A stretch of 64,000 nt of DNA, from positions 5,704,001 through 5,768,000 of the forward strand of contig CAWJNV010000002.1 of assembly GCA_963844325.1 (NCBI GenBank), in the 5' to 3' direction. Numbering within the stretch: the first letter of the stretch is position 1; each line of letters begins with the position of its first letter. The stretch is from CADCTQ01 sp963844325. GTDB taxonomy: Bacteria > Bacteroidota > Bacteroidia > Cytophagales > 172606-1. Below are positions 35,199-42,133 of the stretch, piece by piece. The translations under genes and the position numbers were made by a program. The notes under the pieces were generated by a model, which worked only from the letters and a program-made list of their open reading frames with translations, did not search any database and had not been told where the DNA came from.

Positions 35199-35414
35199 AT
35201 GAAGAAGTTATTTTTGATGGGAGCTATTGTTCTGGGAACATACGCTTTTTCCGCCTGCGGTGGCAAATCCGGCAGCGACAGTGAAGGAACGGTAGTGGAC
35301 AGCGACACGATTGTTGAAACCGATACCACCGTTACCGAAACGAGAGTGGAAACCGATACGGTCACCACCACCACGGAAGGCGGAGAAGGCAAGGATACCA
35401 CCAGCAACAAGTAA
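35199..35414 (+). CDS. Small lipoprotein, paralogue of the next gene
   Basis: A 71-aa predicted lipoprotein: MKKLFLMGAIVLGTYAFSAC is a signal peptide with lipobox FSAC, and the mature part is nearly all Asp, Thr, Glu, Val and Gly (SDTIVETDTTVTETRVETD), hence unfolded and acidic. The signal, CGG start and T/D-rich tail match the gene at 35567, so the two arose by tandem duplication. The upstream frame to 34965 is not coding. Function is unknown; placement beside an ECF sigma factor and a shared promoter motif suggest a member of its regulon. Confidence 0.7.
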   Translation: MKKLFLMGAIVLGTYAFSACGGKSGSDSEGTVVDSDTIVETDTTVTETRVETDTVTTTTEGGEGKDTTSNK

Positions 35415-35457
35415 CTCCCAACGTTACGCTGATTCTTCTATTTATGCATACAAAGTG

Positions 35458-35490
35458 AAACTGCTCTTTGACAGAGCAGTTTTTTATTTT
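35458..35490 (+). terminator. Rho-independent terminator after first small lipoprotein gene
   Basis: Stem AAACTGCTC / GAGCAGTTT with loop TTTGACA, followed by a long T-rich run. Confidence 0.85.
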
Positions 35491-35504
35491 TTTTATGTGA
35501 GGCG

Positions 35505-35554
35505 GGTTACCTTTCTCCCTCCCCGGTATAAAGCCCGGATTTTAACCTTAAACC
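35505..35554 (+). promoter_or_regulatory. Conserved promoter/leader of second small lipoprotein gene
   Basis: GGTTACC, 12 bases, CGGTATAAAGCCCG and the downstream TTTTAACCTTAAACC, duplicated from the block at 35138-35187. Its position after a terminator shows that the second gene has its own promoter. Confidence 0.6.
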
Positions 35555-35566
35555 ACAAACATTACA

Positions 35567-35809
35567 ATGAAAAAATTACTATTTGCCGGCATGGTTGTTA
35601 TGGGTACGTTCGCTTTCGCCGCCTGCGGCGGCAGCTCCAACACGGGTGAAGGCGCAGAAGGCGGCACCGACACGACCACCGTTGAGGATGCCGGCACTGC
35701 TACCACCGATACCACCACCATGAGCACCGATACGACCGGTACCGGCGCAGGTGCCACCGGCACGGGTGCAGATACCGCCAGCACGACTGGTACCGGCAGT
35801 GGTCAGTAA
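35567..35809 (+). CDS. Small lipoprotein, paralogue of the preceding gene
   Basis: An 80-aa predicted lipoprotein: MKKLLFAGMVVMGTFAFAAC ends in a lipobox and is followed by CGGSSNTGEG and a Thr/Gly/Asp/Ala-rich tail (TDTTTMSTDTTGTGAGATG) with no globular pattern. It resembles the preceding gene in signal peptide, composition and 5' leader. Such low-complexity tails are often surface-exposed linkers; no function can be assigned. Confidence 0.7.
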   Translation: MKKLLFAGMVVMGTFAFAACGGSSNTGEGAEGGTDTTTVEDAGTATTDTTTMSTDTTGTGAGATGTGADTASTTGTGSGQ

Positions 35810-35832
35810 TTGATCTTAAGACTTCACGCCGG

Positions 35833-35862
35833 AAAGCCGTCCCCCACCGGGCGGCTTTTTTT
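35833..35862 (+). terminator. Rho-independent terminator after second small lipoprotein gene
   Basis: Stem AAAGCCG / CGGCTTT followed by T's, reaching the convergent stop codon of the next gene. Confidence 0.8.
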
Positions 35863-36550
35863 ATTCAAACAGCATGTAGTTGCCGAATTGGTCGGTGGCC
35901 TGCACGGGCTCAATGAGGGCTGGTGAGTTGAGTTCCCGGCGGTTCACTTGCGGGGACACGGGAAACAGCTTCATCTGCCCGGCGGGAAAAGACAGGCCGG
36001 CCAGCCGGTGCAGGTCCACGCCCTCCCCCAGCCAGCTTTTCTCTTCGTCGAGGGGCAATACCAGGGGCATCTGGGGCCCGAACGGCAGGAGCAGTTCGTT
36101 GGGCGCCGTGGTCAGCACGGCAAACGTCATTTTCTTCTCGCTTCCCTCCTCCCCTTCTTCCGTCCACACCCCGGCAAACGCGAAAGGCAGGTTCCACTTG
36201 AGGGTAACGCGGTAGGGCACGCGGCTGCGCCGGGTTACCTGCCGCCACGCGTAAAACCCGTCGGCCGGCACGAGGCATTGGCGGGAAAGCAACGCATCGC
36301 CTTCTTCGGTACGGAGCAGCCCGGCCAGCGGCAGGGCGGTGACCAACTTACCGGCTTTGCCGTTTTTGGCCGGCGGACCAGCCATTCCCCATTCGGCGGG
36401 GGCAAGCAGGCCGGCGTTGCGGTCAAGGATGACTGGAGCCCGGGTGCCCGGCGAAATGTTGTAGTGTGCTTCGAGGGAATAAGGAATCTTTACGCCGTAT
36501 CGTCGTGCCGCCTTGTCTTTGGGCAATGCAAAGGAATAACGTTCGCACAT
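35861..36550 (-). CDS. SOS response-associated (HMCES/YedK) family protein with altered active site
   Basis: A 229-aa SRAP-domain protein. HMCES/YedK proteins crosslink to abasic sites in single-stranded DNA through Cys2, which is kept here (MCERYSF after Met removal). Other family landmarks are YNISPGTRAP, LVPADGFYAW and QMPLVLPLDEEK. However, the usual catalytic residues are replaced: the Asn of the NAR motif by Thr71, the Glu of the FEW motif by Ala101, and the His before RMP/RRP by Gly158. The ATG at 36550 is chosen because it places the Cys at position 2. The crosslink chemistry may therefore differ or be lost. Confidence 0.8.
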   Translation of the reverse strand: MCERYSFALPKDKAARRYGVKIPYSLEAHYNISPGTRAPVILDRNAGLLAPAEWGMAGPPAKNGKAGKLVTALPLAGLLRTEEGDALLSRQCLVPADGFYAWRQVTRRSRVPYRVTLKWNLPFAFAGVWTEEGEEGSEKKMTFAVLTTAPNELLLPFGPQMPLVLPLDEEKSWLGEGVDLHRLAGLSFPAGQMKLFPVSPQVNRRELNSPALIEPVQATDQFGNYMLFE

Positions 36551-36627
36551 ATCGCATCGGGCACGGGGGGTATCGGCCCGCAATTTTTGGGGACCGCAAA
36601 GATACCAAAGTCCGTTCGTCCCCGGTA

Positions 36628-36763
36628 ATGGTACACGGATGAATTATGATGGTTATGATGGGTTATGATTAAATGACTGTATGACTTAACCCAGTGATTC
36701 ACCGGAGCAGCCAATCATGTAATCATCATAAATCATAACCATCATAATCCATCCGTGTACCAT
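36628..36763. repeat. Long inverted repeat between HMCES-like and PepSY genes
   Basis: Arms 36628-36659 and 36732-36763 match at about 31 of 32 positions (starting ATGGTACACGGATG and carrying repeated TTATGAT units). The loop is about 72 bases. No ORF; it occupies nearly the whole gap. Confidence 0.85.
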
Positions 36764-36772
36764 AAGAAGCGA

Positions 36773-37936
36773 TCAGGCGGGTTCGGGGCGGGGCCCGGCG
36801 GCTTTTCGGGCGCGGCGGTGCCGCGGTACGCGGCCGGGGGACGCAACGGGGTGGGCGCTTTTTTTGCGGCGGCCCCACCAGACCAGGAACCCGGTGACGG
36901 GCAGGCTGGCGGCGAACAGGCTGACCAGCAGGGCAATGATTTTGGTGAAGACGCCCCCGACGCTGCCCGTGTGGATGGGGTACACCGCCCGCCGGACCTT
37001 CATGCCCCGGCTGACGGTTGCGTAGGGCTCGGCCTTCAGCAGTTTTCCCGAATGCTGGTCGAAGTACAGGAAGCTGACCACGTTGGGCAGGGCCGCCGAC
37101 AAGTCTTCCTTAGCGACCACCACCGACGCACTGTCGTCTTTGGGCAGCGTCACGGTCAGGTCGCCCGGAAAGGCGTACTGCGCGTGGGCCCGCGCCACCA
37201 GCGTTTCGTACGTCAATCCGCCCGGGGTCCTACCGGTTGCGCCGGATACCGGTCTGCTTTTGTCCTGCGGTTTGCCGTCGAGCAGCAGGAAAATGGCCTG
37301 GTTCACCGGCTTATACGACCACACCAGTCCCGTCAGGGCGATGATCAGCAGGGGGAACGCCGCGTAAAAGCCCGCCACGCTGTGCACGTCGTAGTTGACC
37401 CGGCGCCAGCGGGCCTTTACCCGGATGCGGAGCCGTTCGCGCAGGAAGGCGGCGTTGCGGGGCCACCACAGCACTACGCCGCTCAGCAGCATCAGCACGA
37501 AAACCACGCAGGAGACGCCGGTTACGGCCTTGCCCGTTTCCTGAGCCAGCAGGTAGCGGTGCAGTTTGAGCACGGTCGTAAAGAACCGCGCGTCGTACGC
37601 CTGTTCGCCCTGAAGTTGCCCCGAGTAAGGGTTCACGAAAACGGTGGTACGCGGCTCGTCCAGTTGCACCCGGACCGTCTTGCGGGGATTGGCGTCCATC
37701 TCGAAGCCACCCACCCGCCGGCCGGGGTAAGCCGCCCGCACCCGCGCCAGCAACGCATCCGCCGGGAGCCGCCCGGTGCCGGGGCTTTGGACGAAAAACC
37801 GGTCGTGCGCCACGGCTTCTTCCAGTTCGTGCTCAAACACCAGCAGGCTGCCCGTCAGGGACACCACCAGCACCACCAGGCCGGAGGCGAAGCCCAGCAC
37901 CAGGTGCAATTTTTGAATGAGTTTTTTGGGCGTCAT
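36773..37936 (-). CDS. PepSY-associated membrane protein, probable siderophore-linked reductase
   Basis: A 387-aa inner-membrane protein of the PepSY_TM family with membrane segments near residues 12-33, 150-172, 200-222 and 335-358 and periplasmic PepSY-like parts between them (VRAAYPGRRVGGFEMD and AHAQYAFPGDLTV). These proteins are commonly encoded with TonB-dependent siderophore receptors and are thought to take part in iron-siderophore reduction or handling. Here it lies 12 bases downstream of such a receptor gene on the same strand, so the two form an operon. The C-terminus is basic and Pro-rich. Confidence 0.85.
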   Translation of the reverse strand: MTPKKLIQKLHLVLGFASGLVVLVVSLTGSLLVFEHELEEAVAHDRFFVQSPGTGRLPADALLARVRAAYPGRRVGGFEMDANPRKTVRVQLDEPRTTVFVNPYSGQLQGEQAYDARFFTTVLKLHRYLLAQETGKAVTGVSCVVFVLMLLSGVVLWWPRNAAFLRERLRIRVKARWRRVNYDVHSVAGFYAAFPLLIIALTGLVWSYKPVNQAIFLLLDGKPQDKSRPVSGATGRTPGGLTYETLVARAHAQYAFPGDLTVTLPKDDSASVVVAKEDLSAALPNVVSFLYFDQHSGKLLKAEPYATVSRGMKVRRAVYPIHTGSVGGVFTKIIALLVSLFAASLPVTGFLVWWGRRKKSAHPVASPGRVPRHRRARKAAGPRPEPA

Positions 37937-37948
37937 CAGCGGGGGCGA

Positions 37949-40417
37949 TCAGAAGGTGTAAGCGACATTGACCAGGAAGTTGCGCGGGGCGCCGGGGAAC
38001 AGGGCCAGGTAATCGTACCCGCCTACCCAGTAGGTATTGTTGCCCAGGTTCTGCACGTTGAGCGACAGCTTGAACTTGGAGAAGCCGTAGTACAAGGCCG
38101 CGTCGAACAGCGTGTAGGCCGGCAAGGGGAAGCTGCGCGTCAGCGATGGCCACCGCTTGCCCACGTGGTTGGCCCCGATGCCGAAGCCCAGCCCATCCAG
38201 GGCCGTACCGTCGAAGGTGTACTTGGCCCAGACGCCGCCCTGCGTGTAAGGGGCGTTTTCTTTCACCTGCCCGACTTCGTTTTCGTTGCCCTTCGTAATG
38301 ATGGCTTCGTTGTACGCGTAGTTGAGGTTGATGCTCAGGTTGGGCAAGAGGCGGCCCACGGCGTCTATTTCCACGCCCCGGGCCCGTTCCTGGCCGCGCT
38401 GCCGGAGCAGTTCGGGGTTTTCGGCGTCGCCGGCGGGCACCAGCACGTTGTTCTGCACGATCCGGTAGAGGGCCAGGTTGGCCGAGAGTCGGCCGTTCAA
38501 AAATTCGGATTTGGCGCCGGCCTCCACCATGTTGCTCACCAGCGGGTCGAAGGGGCCGCCGGCGTTGGGATTTGTCTGGCTGCCCACGCCCTGGGGCTGG
38601 TATCCTTCCACGTACGTACCGTACAGGTTCACGTTTTTGGTGACGGCGTACACCAGCCCTACCCGCGGCAACAGGGCCCGCTGCTCCACTTTCCGGGCCT
38701 GGCCCGTCTGGTAGCCCTCCACATCGGTGTAAAATTCCTGCCGCAGCCCGAGGAGCAGTTGCAATTTGCCGTAAGTGAGCTGGTCCTGGAGGTAAATGCC
38801 GTTCGAATAGTACCGGGTTGGCTCCAGGGCGGTGCGTTCAAAGAAGTAGTCCGACACGTTGCCGATCAGGTACTGCCGCTGCGAAATGTCGAAGTGCGGC
38901 ACGTTGGGCACCGGGCTGCCGGCGGCGTCGAGCAGGTACCGCCCCTCATCGGCGGGCCGGTAGGTGGGCAATACGCCGGTATTGGCGGCGTTGCGGAAGC
39001 CGCGGGCCGTGTTCTGGGCGCCGCCCTGCGGCCGGATCTGCCCGATGTGGTCGTACCCCAGCAGGAGTTTGTGCTGCACGGGTCCCGTCGCCAGGTTGGC
39101 CACCAGGTACGTGGTGAGGTTGTCGTTGAAAGTCTTCTGCATCCGCTGGAACACCTGCATCTGCACCAGGTTGGGCAGTTGCCCGCCGGCACTGTCCACG
39201 GCAAAGTTGCGGGCGTTGCGGTGTTCGAGCAGGTCTTCGCTCCAGGCGTACTTCAGGTACGAGGCGTTCAGCGACAGCCAGTCGGTGAACTTATGCGTGA
39301 GGGAGGCGTTCAGCGACAGGTCCCGGATCTTGTAATAGTCGTTGGCGGCGTTGAGCGAGAGGCTGATGGGCGTGGAATTGAGGTCGGTGCCCGCCGTGGC
39401 CCCGAAGATGGGTTGCCCCCGGTCGAGGCGGGTGTTGGTGTGCGTAAACACCAGGTCCACGTTCACGCTGGTCTTCGGCGTGGGCAGGAACGTCACCGAC
39501 GGGGCCACCAGGTACGTCTCGTTGCCTTGCAAATCGCGGAAAGACTGGGCGTTTTCGTACCCCAGGTTGAGGCGGTACAGCAGCGTGCCGGCCTGGTTCA
39601 TGGGGCCGGTAAAGTCGGCGGCGGCCCGGTAGGTGTTGAAGCTGCCCGTGGTAAAGCTGAGGGATTGCCGCTTTTCGGCCAGCGGCTTTTTGGTGACCAG
39701 GTTCATGGTGCCGCCCGGCACGGTGTTGCCGAACAGGGCCGAGGCCGGACCTTTGATGATTTCCACCCGTTCGAGGTGCACCGTAACGGGTTGGGTAAAA
39801 AAGCCAAACCCGCCCCGCAGGCCGTTGATGAGGCGCACGTTCTGGCTGCGGAAGCCCCGCATGGTCAGGTCGTTGTAGAAGGAGTACTGGTTTACGCCGC
39901 TCACGTTCTTCACCACGTCGCCGATGCGGTAGGCCTGCCGGTCGTCGAGCAGTTCCTTGGTCACCACCGACACAGCCTGCGGAATGTCCCGGAGAGCAGT
40001 GGCGGTTTTGGTGGCCGCAAACGAATAGTCGCTCTGGTAGGTGGTGGCCCGGCGGCCCGTGATCTCCACTTCCGGCAGGTTTTGCACGCTTTCGGTCAGG
40101 GCCACTTCCACGTCGGCGTTGGCGCCGGCCGTTACCGCTACGTTTTGCCGGTGGGGCGCAAAGCCCAGCAGCGTTACGGTGAGGGTGTAGGTACCCGCCG
40201 GGAGGTTACTCAGCGTAAACCGGCCGTCGGTGCCGGTCACCCCGCCGTACGAGGTGCCTTCCAGTTGCACACCCGCCCCGGGCAGCGGGGCTTTCCCTGT
40301 CTGAACCCGTCCCGTAAGGGTGCCCCGCTCCGGCTGACTGTAGGCAGTCAGGCTGCACAGGAAAATGAGCACGCAACCCAGGATGGATTGCAGTCGGATG
40401 TAAGGGCTTGGCGTCAT
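37949..40417 (-). CDS. TonB-dependent siderophore receptor
   Basis: An 822-aa outer-membrane receptor for ferric siderophores. After a signal peptide (to about residue 28, ending AYSQ) comes a carboxypeptidase-regulatory-like domain (PLPGAGVQLEGTSYGGVTG; NLPAGTYTLTVTLLGF), then a plug domain (TALRDIPQAVSVVTKELLDD; VNQYSFYNDLTMRGF; IKGPASALFGNTVPGG) and a 22-strand barrel ending in the aromatic NVAYTF. Two palindromic operator-like sites immediately upstream suggest iron-dependent repression. It is followed at once by the PepSY gene. The siderophore type cannot be inferred. Confidence 0.93.
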   Translation of the reverse strand: MTPSPYIRLQSILGCVLIFLCSLTAYSQPERGTLTGRVQTGKAPLPGAGVQLEGTSYGGVTGTDGRFTLSNLPAGTYTLTVTLLGFAPHRQNVAVTAGANADVEVALTESVQNLPEVEITGRRATTYQSDYSFAATKTATALRDIPQAVSVVTKELLDDRQAYRIGDVVKNVSGVNQYSFYNDLTMRGFRSQNVRLINGLRGGFGFFTQPVTVHLERVEIIKGPASALFGNTVPGGTMNLVTKKPLAEKRQSLSFTTGSFNTYRAAADFTGPMNQAGTLLYRLNLGYENAQSFRDLQGNETYLVAPSVTFLPTPKTSVNVDLVFTHTNTRLDRGQPIFGATAGTDLNSTPISLSLNAANDYYKIRDLSLNASLTHKFTDWLSLNASYLKYAWSEDLLEHRNARNFAVDSAGGQLPNLVQMQVFQRMQKTFNDNLTTYLVANLATGPVQHKLLLGYDHIGQIRPQGGAQNTARGFRNAANTGVLPTYRPADEGRYLLDAAGSPVPNVPHFDISQRQYLIGNVSDYFFERTALEPTRYYSNGIYLQDQLTYGKLQLLLGLRQEFYTDVEGYQTGQARKVEQRALLPRVGLVYAVTKNVNLYGTYVEGYQPQGVGSQTNPNAGGPFDPLVSNMVEAGAKSEFLNGRLSANLALYRIVQNNVLVPAGDAENPELLRQRGQERARGVEIDAVGRLLPNLSINLNYAYNEAIITKGNENEVGQVKENAPYTQGGVWAKYTFDGTALDGLGFGIGANHVGKRWPSLTRSFPLPAYTLFDAALYYGFSKFKLSLNVQNLGNNTYWVGGYDYLALFPGAPRNFLVNVAYTF

Positions 40418-40758
40418 GAGTTTAGGATCATTCTAAACAACGATGCAAACCTATCCCTTGTTTAGAATAAGTCCAAATAAGAAGTCAAATATTTACCGAA
40501 TCATGTTCATCCTGGCATTAAACACCGAAAGCCTACCTTTCGGTAAGCTTTCAGCGTTCAACAACCCCTTATTGAAATGTGCTGCTTCGGTTCACAGGTG
40601 GGCCAAGCAGCGAATTCGGCCCCGAAATTCAAATGTAGAGCATTTGGTTTCCGGGTATGAATGCCGGCAGGGCCACCGGTCGTAACACCCGGGCCGGCGC
40701 TTTTTCGACCAACTCCCGGTTTACGCGTACGGACGGGGAGAAATACTTGCCGGGTTGC
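40418..40758. other. Intergenic region upstream of the siderophore receptor
   Basis: A 341-bp gap that contains the two operator-like sites (40420-40478), followed by GC-poor sequence with no recognised gene or RNA. Confidence 0.5.
40420..40478 (-). promoter_or_regulatory. Two operator-like palindromes upstream of the siderophore receptor
   Basis: Site 1 at 40420-40438 is GTTTAGGATCATTCTAAAC, a 19-bp near-perfect palindrome just before the start codon; site 2 at 40460-40478 is the related GTTTAGAATAAGTCCAAAT. The form (TTAG-AT-N-AT-CTAA) fits a dyad-binding metal-responsive repressor of the DtxR or Fur type. Which regulator is inferred only. Confidence 0.55.
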
Positions 40759-41265
40759 CTAAAATTTCAGTTGGTTGAAGGAGCCGGTGATGCTCAATAA
40801 TTTCTTACTGCCCCCGACGATGGCCTTGAACCGGCCCGTGATGGTTCTGCGCAACGGGTCGAACTGGATGATTTGAATGCTGCCGGGCTTGCCGACCGAA
40901 CCGATGGTGGTCAAAAAATCGAGCGCCGACCGGCTGTTGGCGGGCAGGTACAGCAGGGCGTTTTCTTTCCCGGTGGCAATCATGGTGCGCAGGCTGGGAA
41001 TGAAATAATAGATGGCCTCGATGCTTTTTTTCACCGAAAACTCAATGTTGAGGGCCGAGTTGTCGAAGCTGTTCACGGTGCGGATGGACGCCTTCTCGCC
41101 GACGAGCTGGATGGTAATGCCCGTAGCCTTCCAGTCGTGTCCGTCCACCGAAGCGATGAACTCCCCGGGTTGGGCCGCCAGGCGGGCCGGGCCGGTCGAC
41201 GCAGCATCCCCGCCGAGCCGGCCAACGACGTGCACCAGGGGGGTAAGCAAGCTGAATATACCCAT
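40759..41265 (-). CDS. Hypothetical protein resembling DUF6252
   Basis: A 168-aa protein whose layout (FIASVDGHDWKATGITIQL; an inner beta-rich region; TITGRFKAIVGG and ITGSFNQLKF at the end) resembles DUF6252-type proteins of Bacteroidota, which carry an xxDGxxWxA N-terminal motif and a final G-x-F strand. It has a short hydrophobic start rather than a clear lipobox. The frame is open to 41364, but the ATG at 41265 gives a better N-terminus. Function unknown. Confidence 0.55.
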   Translation of the reverse strand: MGIFSLLTPLVHVVGRLGGDAASTGPARLAAQPGEFIASVDGHDWKATGITIQLVGEKASIRTVNSFDNSALNIEFSVKKSIEAIYYFIPSLRTMIATGKENALLYLPANSRSALDFLTTIGSVGKPGSIQIIQFDPLRRTITGRFKAIVGGSKKLLSITGSFNQLKF

Positions 41266-41312
41266 ACGCAGGACCAGGAAAAGGTTAGAAAAACCGGTAT
41301 GACACCGGGTGG

Positions 41313-41528
41313 TTATTGTTTGCCGCGGGTTGTGCCGGCATCCAGCACTTCCACCACCTGCCATTCCGAGTGAAAGTCGTTCCAGTCCCGGTACACCACC
41401 TGCTTACCGCCGGCGTCGAGCACGATAAAGCCCGTATCGGCTTCAACCTCGTAGGCCAGCGTGTAATTTTTGCCGCTTTCGAATCCTTTGCGTCCGTCGG
41501 GTCCCCGGTAGATCAGGTTTGCTTTCAT
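41313..41528 (-). CDS. Short hypothetical protein
   Basis: A 71-aa soluble protein (MKANLIYRGPDGRKGF ... EWQVVEVLDAG) with alternating beta pattern and no signal peptide or metal motif. The frame is open farther to 41666, but upstream codons look non-coding and the ATG at 41528 opens a well-formed protein. No family recognised. It lies between the DUF6252-like gene and a response regulator, all on the same strand. Confidence 0.5.
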   Translation of the reverse strand: MKANLIYRGPDGRKGFESGKNYTLAYEVEADTGFIVLDAGGKQVVYRDWNDFHSEWQVVEVLDAGTTRGKQ

Positions 41529-41702
41529 GTGAATAAGTGGGTTGAAAGAACAAATCCAGGCTGGGCGAATACGCATCCGTGCCCACGCGGTTCCATACTG
41601 TATTACCAAAAAGAAGGCCCAAAGGTTAGCCCGTTTTGGTAAAAATACGGATAAATCTTCTCGCAAAAAGAGGCGTTCCCGTTCCGGCCGGTCTGGTTAG
41701 GA

Positions 41703-42122
41703 TCAGGAGGCTTCCCGGGCGTCGCGGTAATCCTGCTGGATCTGCTCGAGGGCTTCCAGCGTCAGGGGTTTGGTGAGGTAGGCTTTCACCGAGGGGTAGC
41801 GGGCCGCCTTCTGGATGTCGGGCGGATTGATGCTCGAAGAGAGCATGTACAGGAGGCTCCGGCCAGTGAGTTCGCGCGGCAGTTTTTCGTATTCCTCCAG
41901 GAAATCCCACCCGTCGTACACGGGCATGCCCACGTCGAGCAGGATCACGTCGGGAACGGCCGGCGCCCCGCCGGTCTTCAACGCTTGCAGGGCCTGCTGC
42001 CCGTCTTCAAAGGCGACTACCTGCGCCGACCACCGGTGCTTGCGCAGGAACAACTGGCTGATCTTGTTGCTGACCGGATCATCGTCAATGAGCATTACGG
42101 TATTGATTGTACTCGCTTCCAT
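41703..42122 (-). CDS. Single-domain response regulator
   Basis: A 139-aa receiver-only protein: acidic triad IDDDP at residues 12-16, phospho-acceptor Asp in VILLDVGMPVYDGWDF (about residue 62), conserved Ser in MLSSSIN and Lys in YLTKPL. There is no output domain, so it likely acts by protein-protein contact or phosphorelay. It is the last of three two-component genes, 11 bases after the hybrid kinase gene, so the three are an operon. Confidence 0.9.
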   Translation of the reverse strand: MEASTINTVMLIDDDPVSNKISQLFLRKHRWSAQVVAFEDGQQALQALKTGGAPAVPDVILLDVGMPVYDGWDFLEEYEKLPRELTGRSLLYMLSSSINPPDIQKAARYPSVKAYLTKPLTLEALEQIQQDYRDAREAS

Positions 42123-42133
42123 GTTTGGATGAA

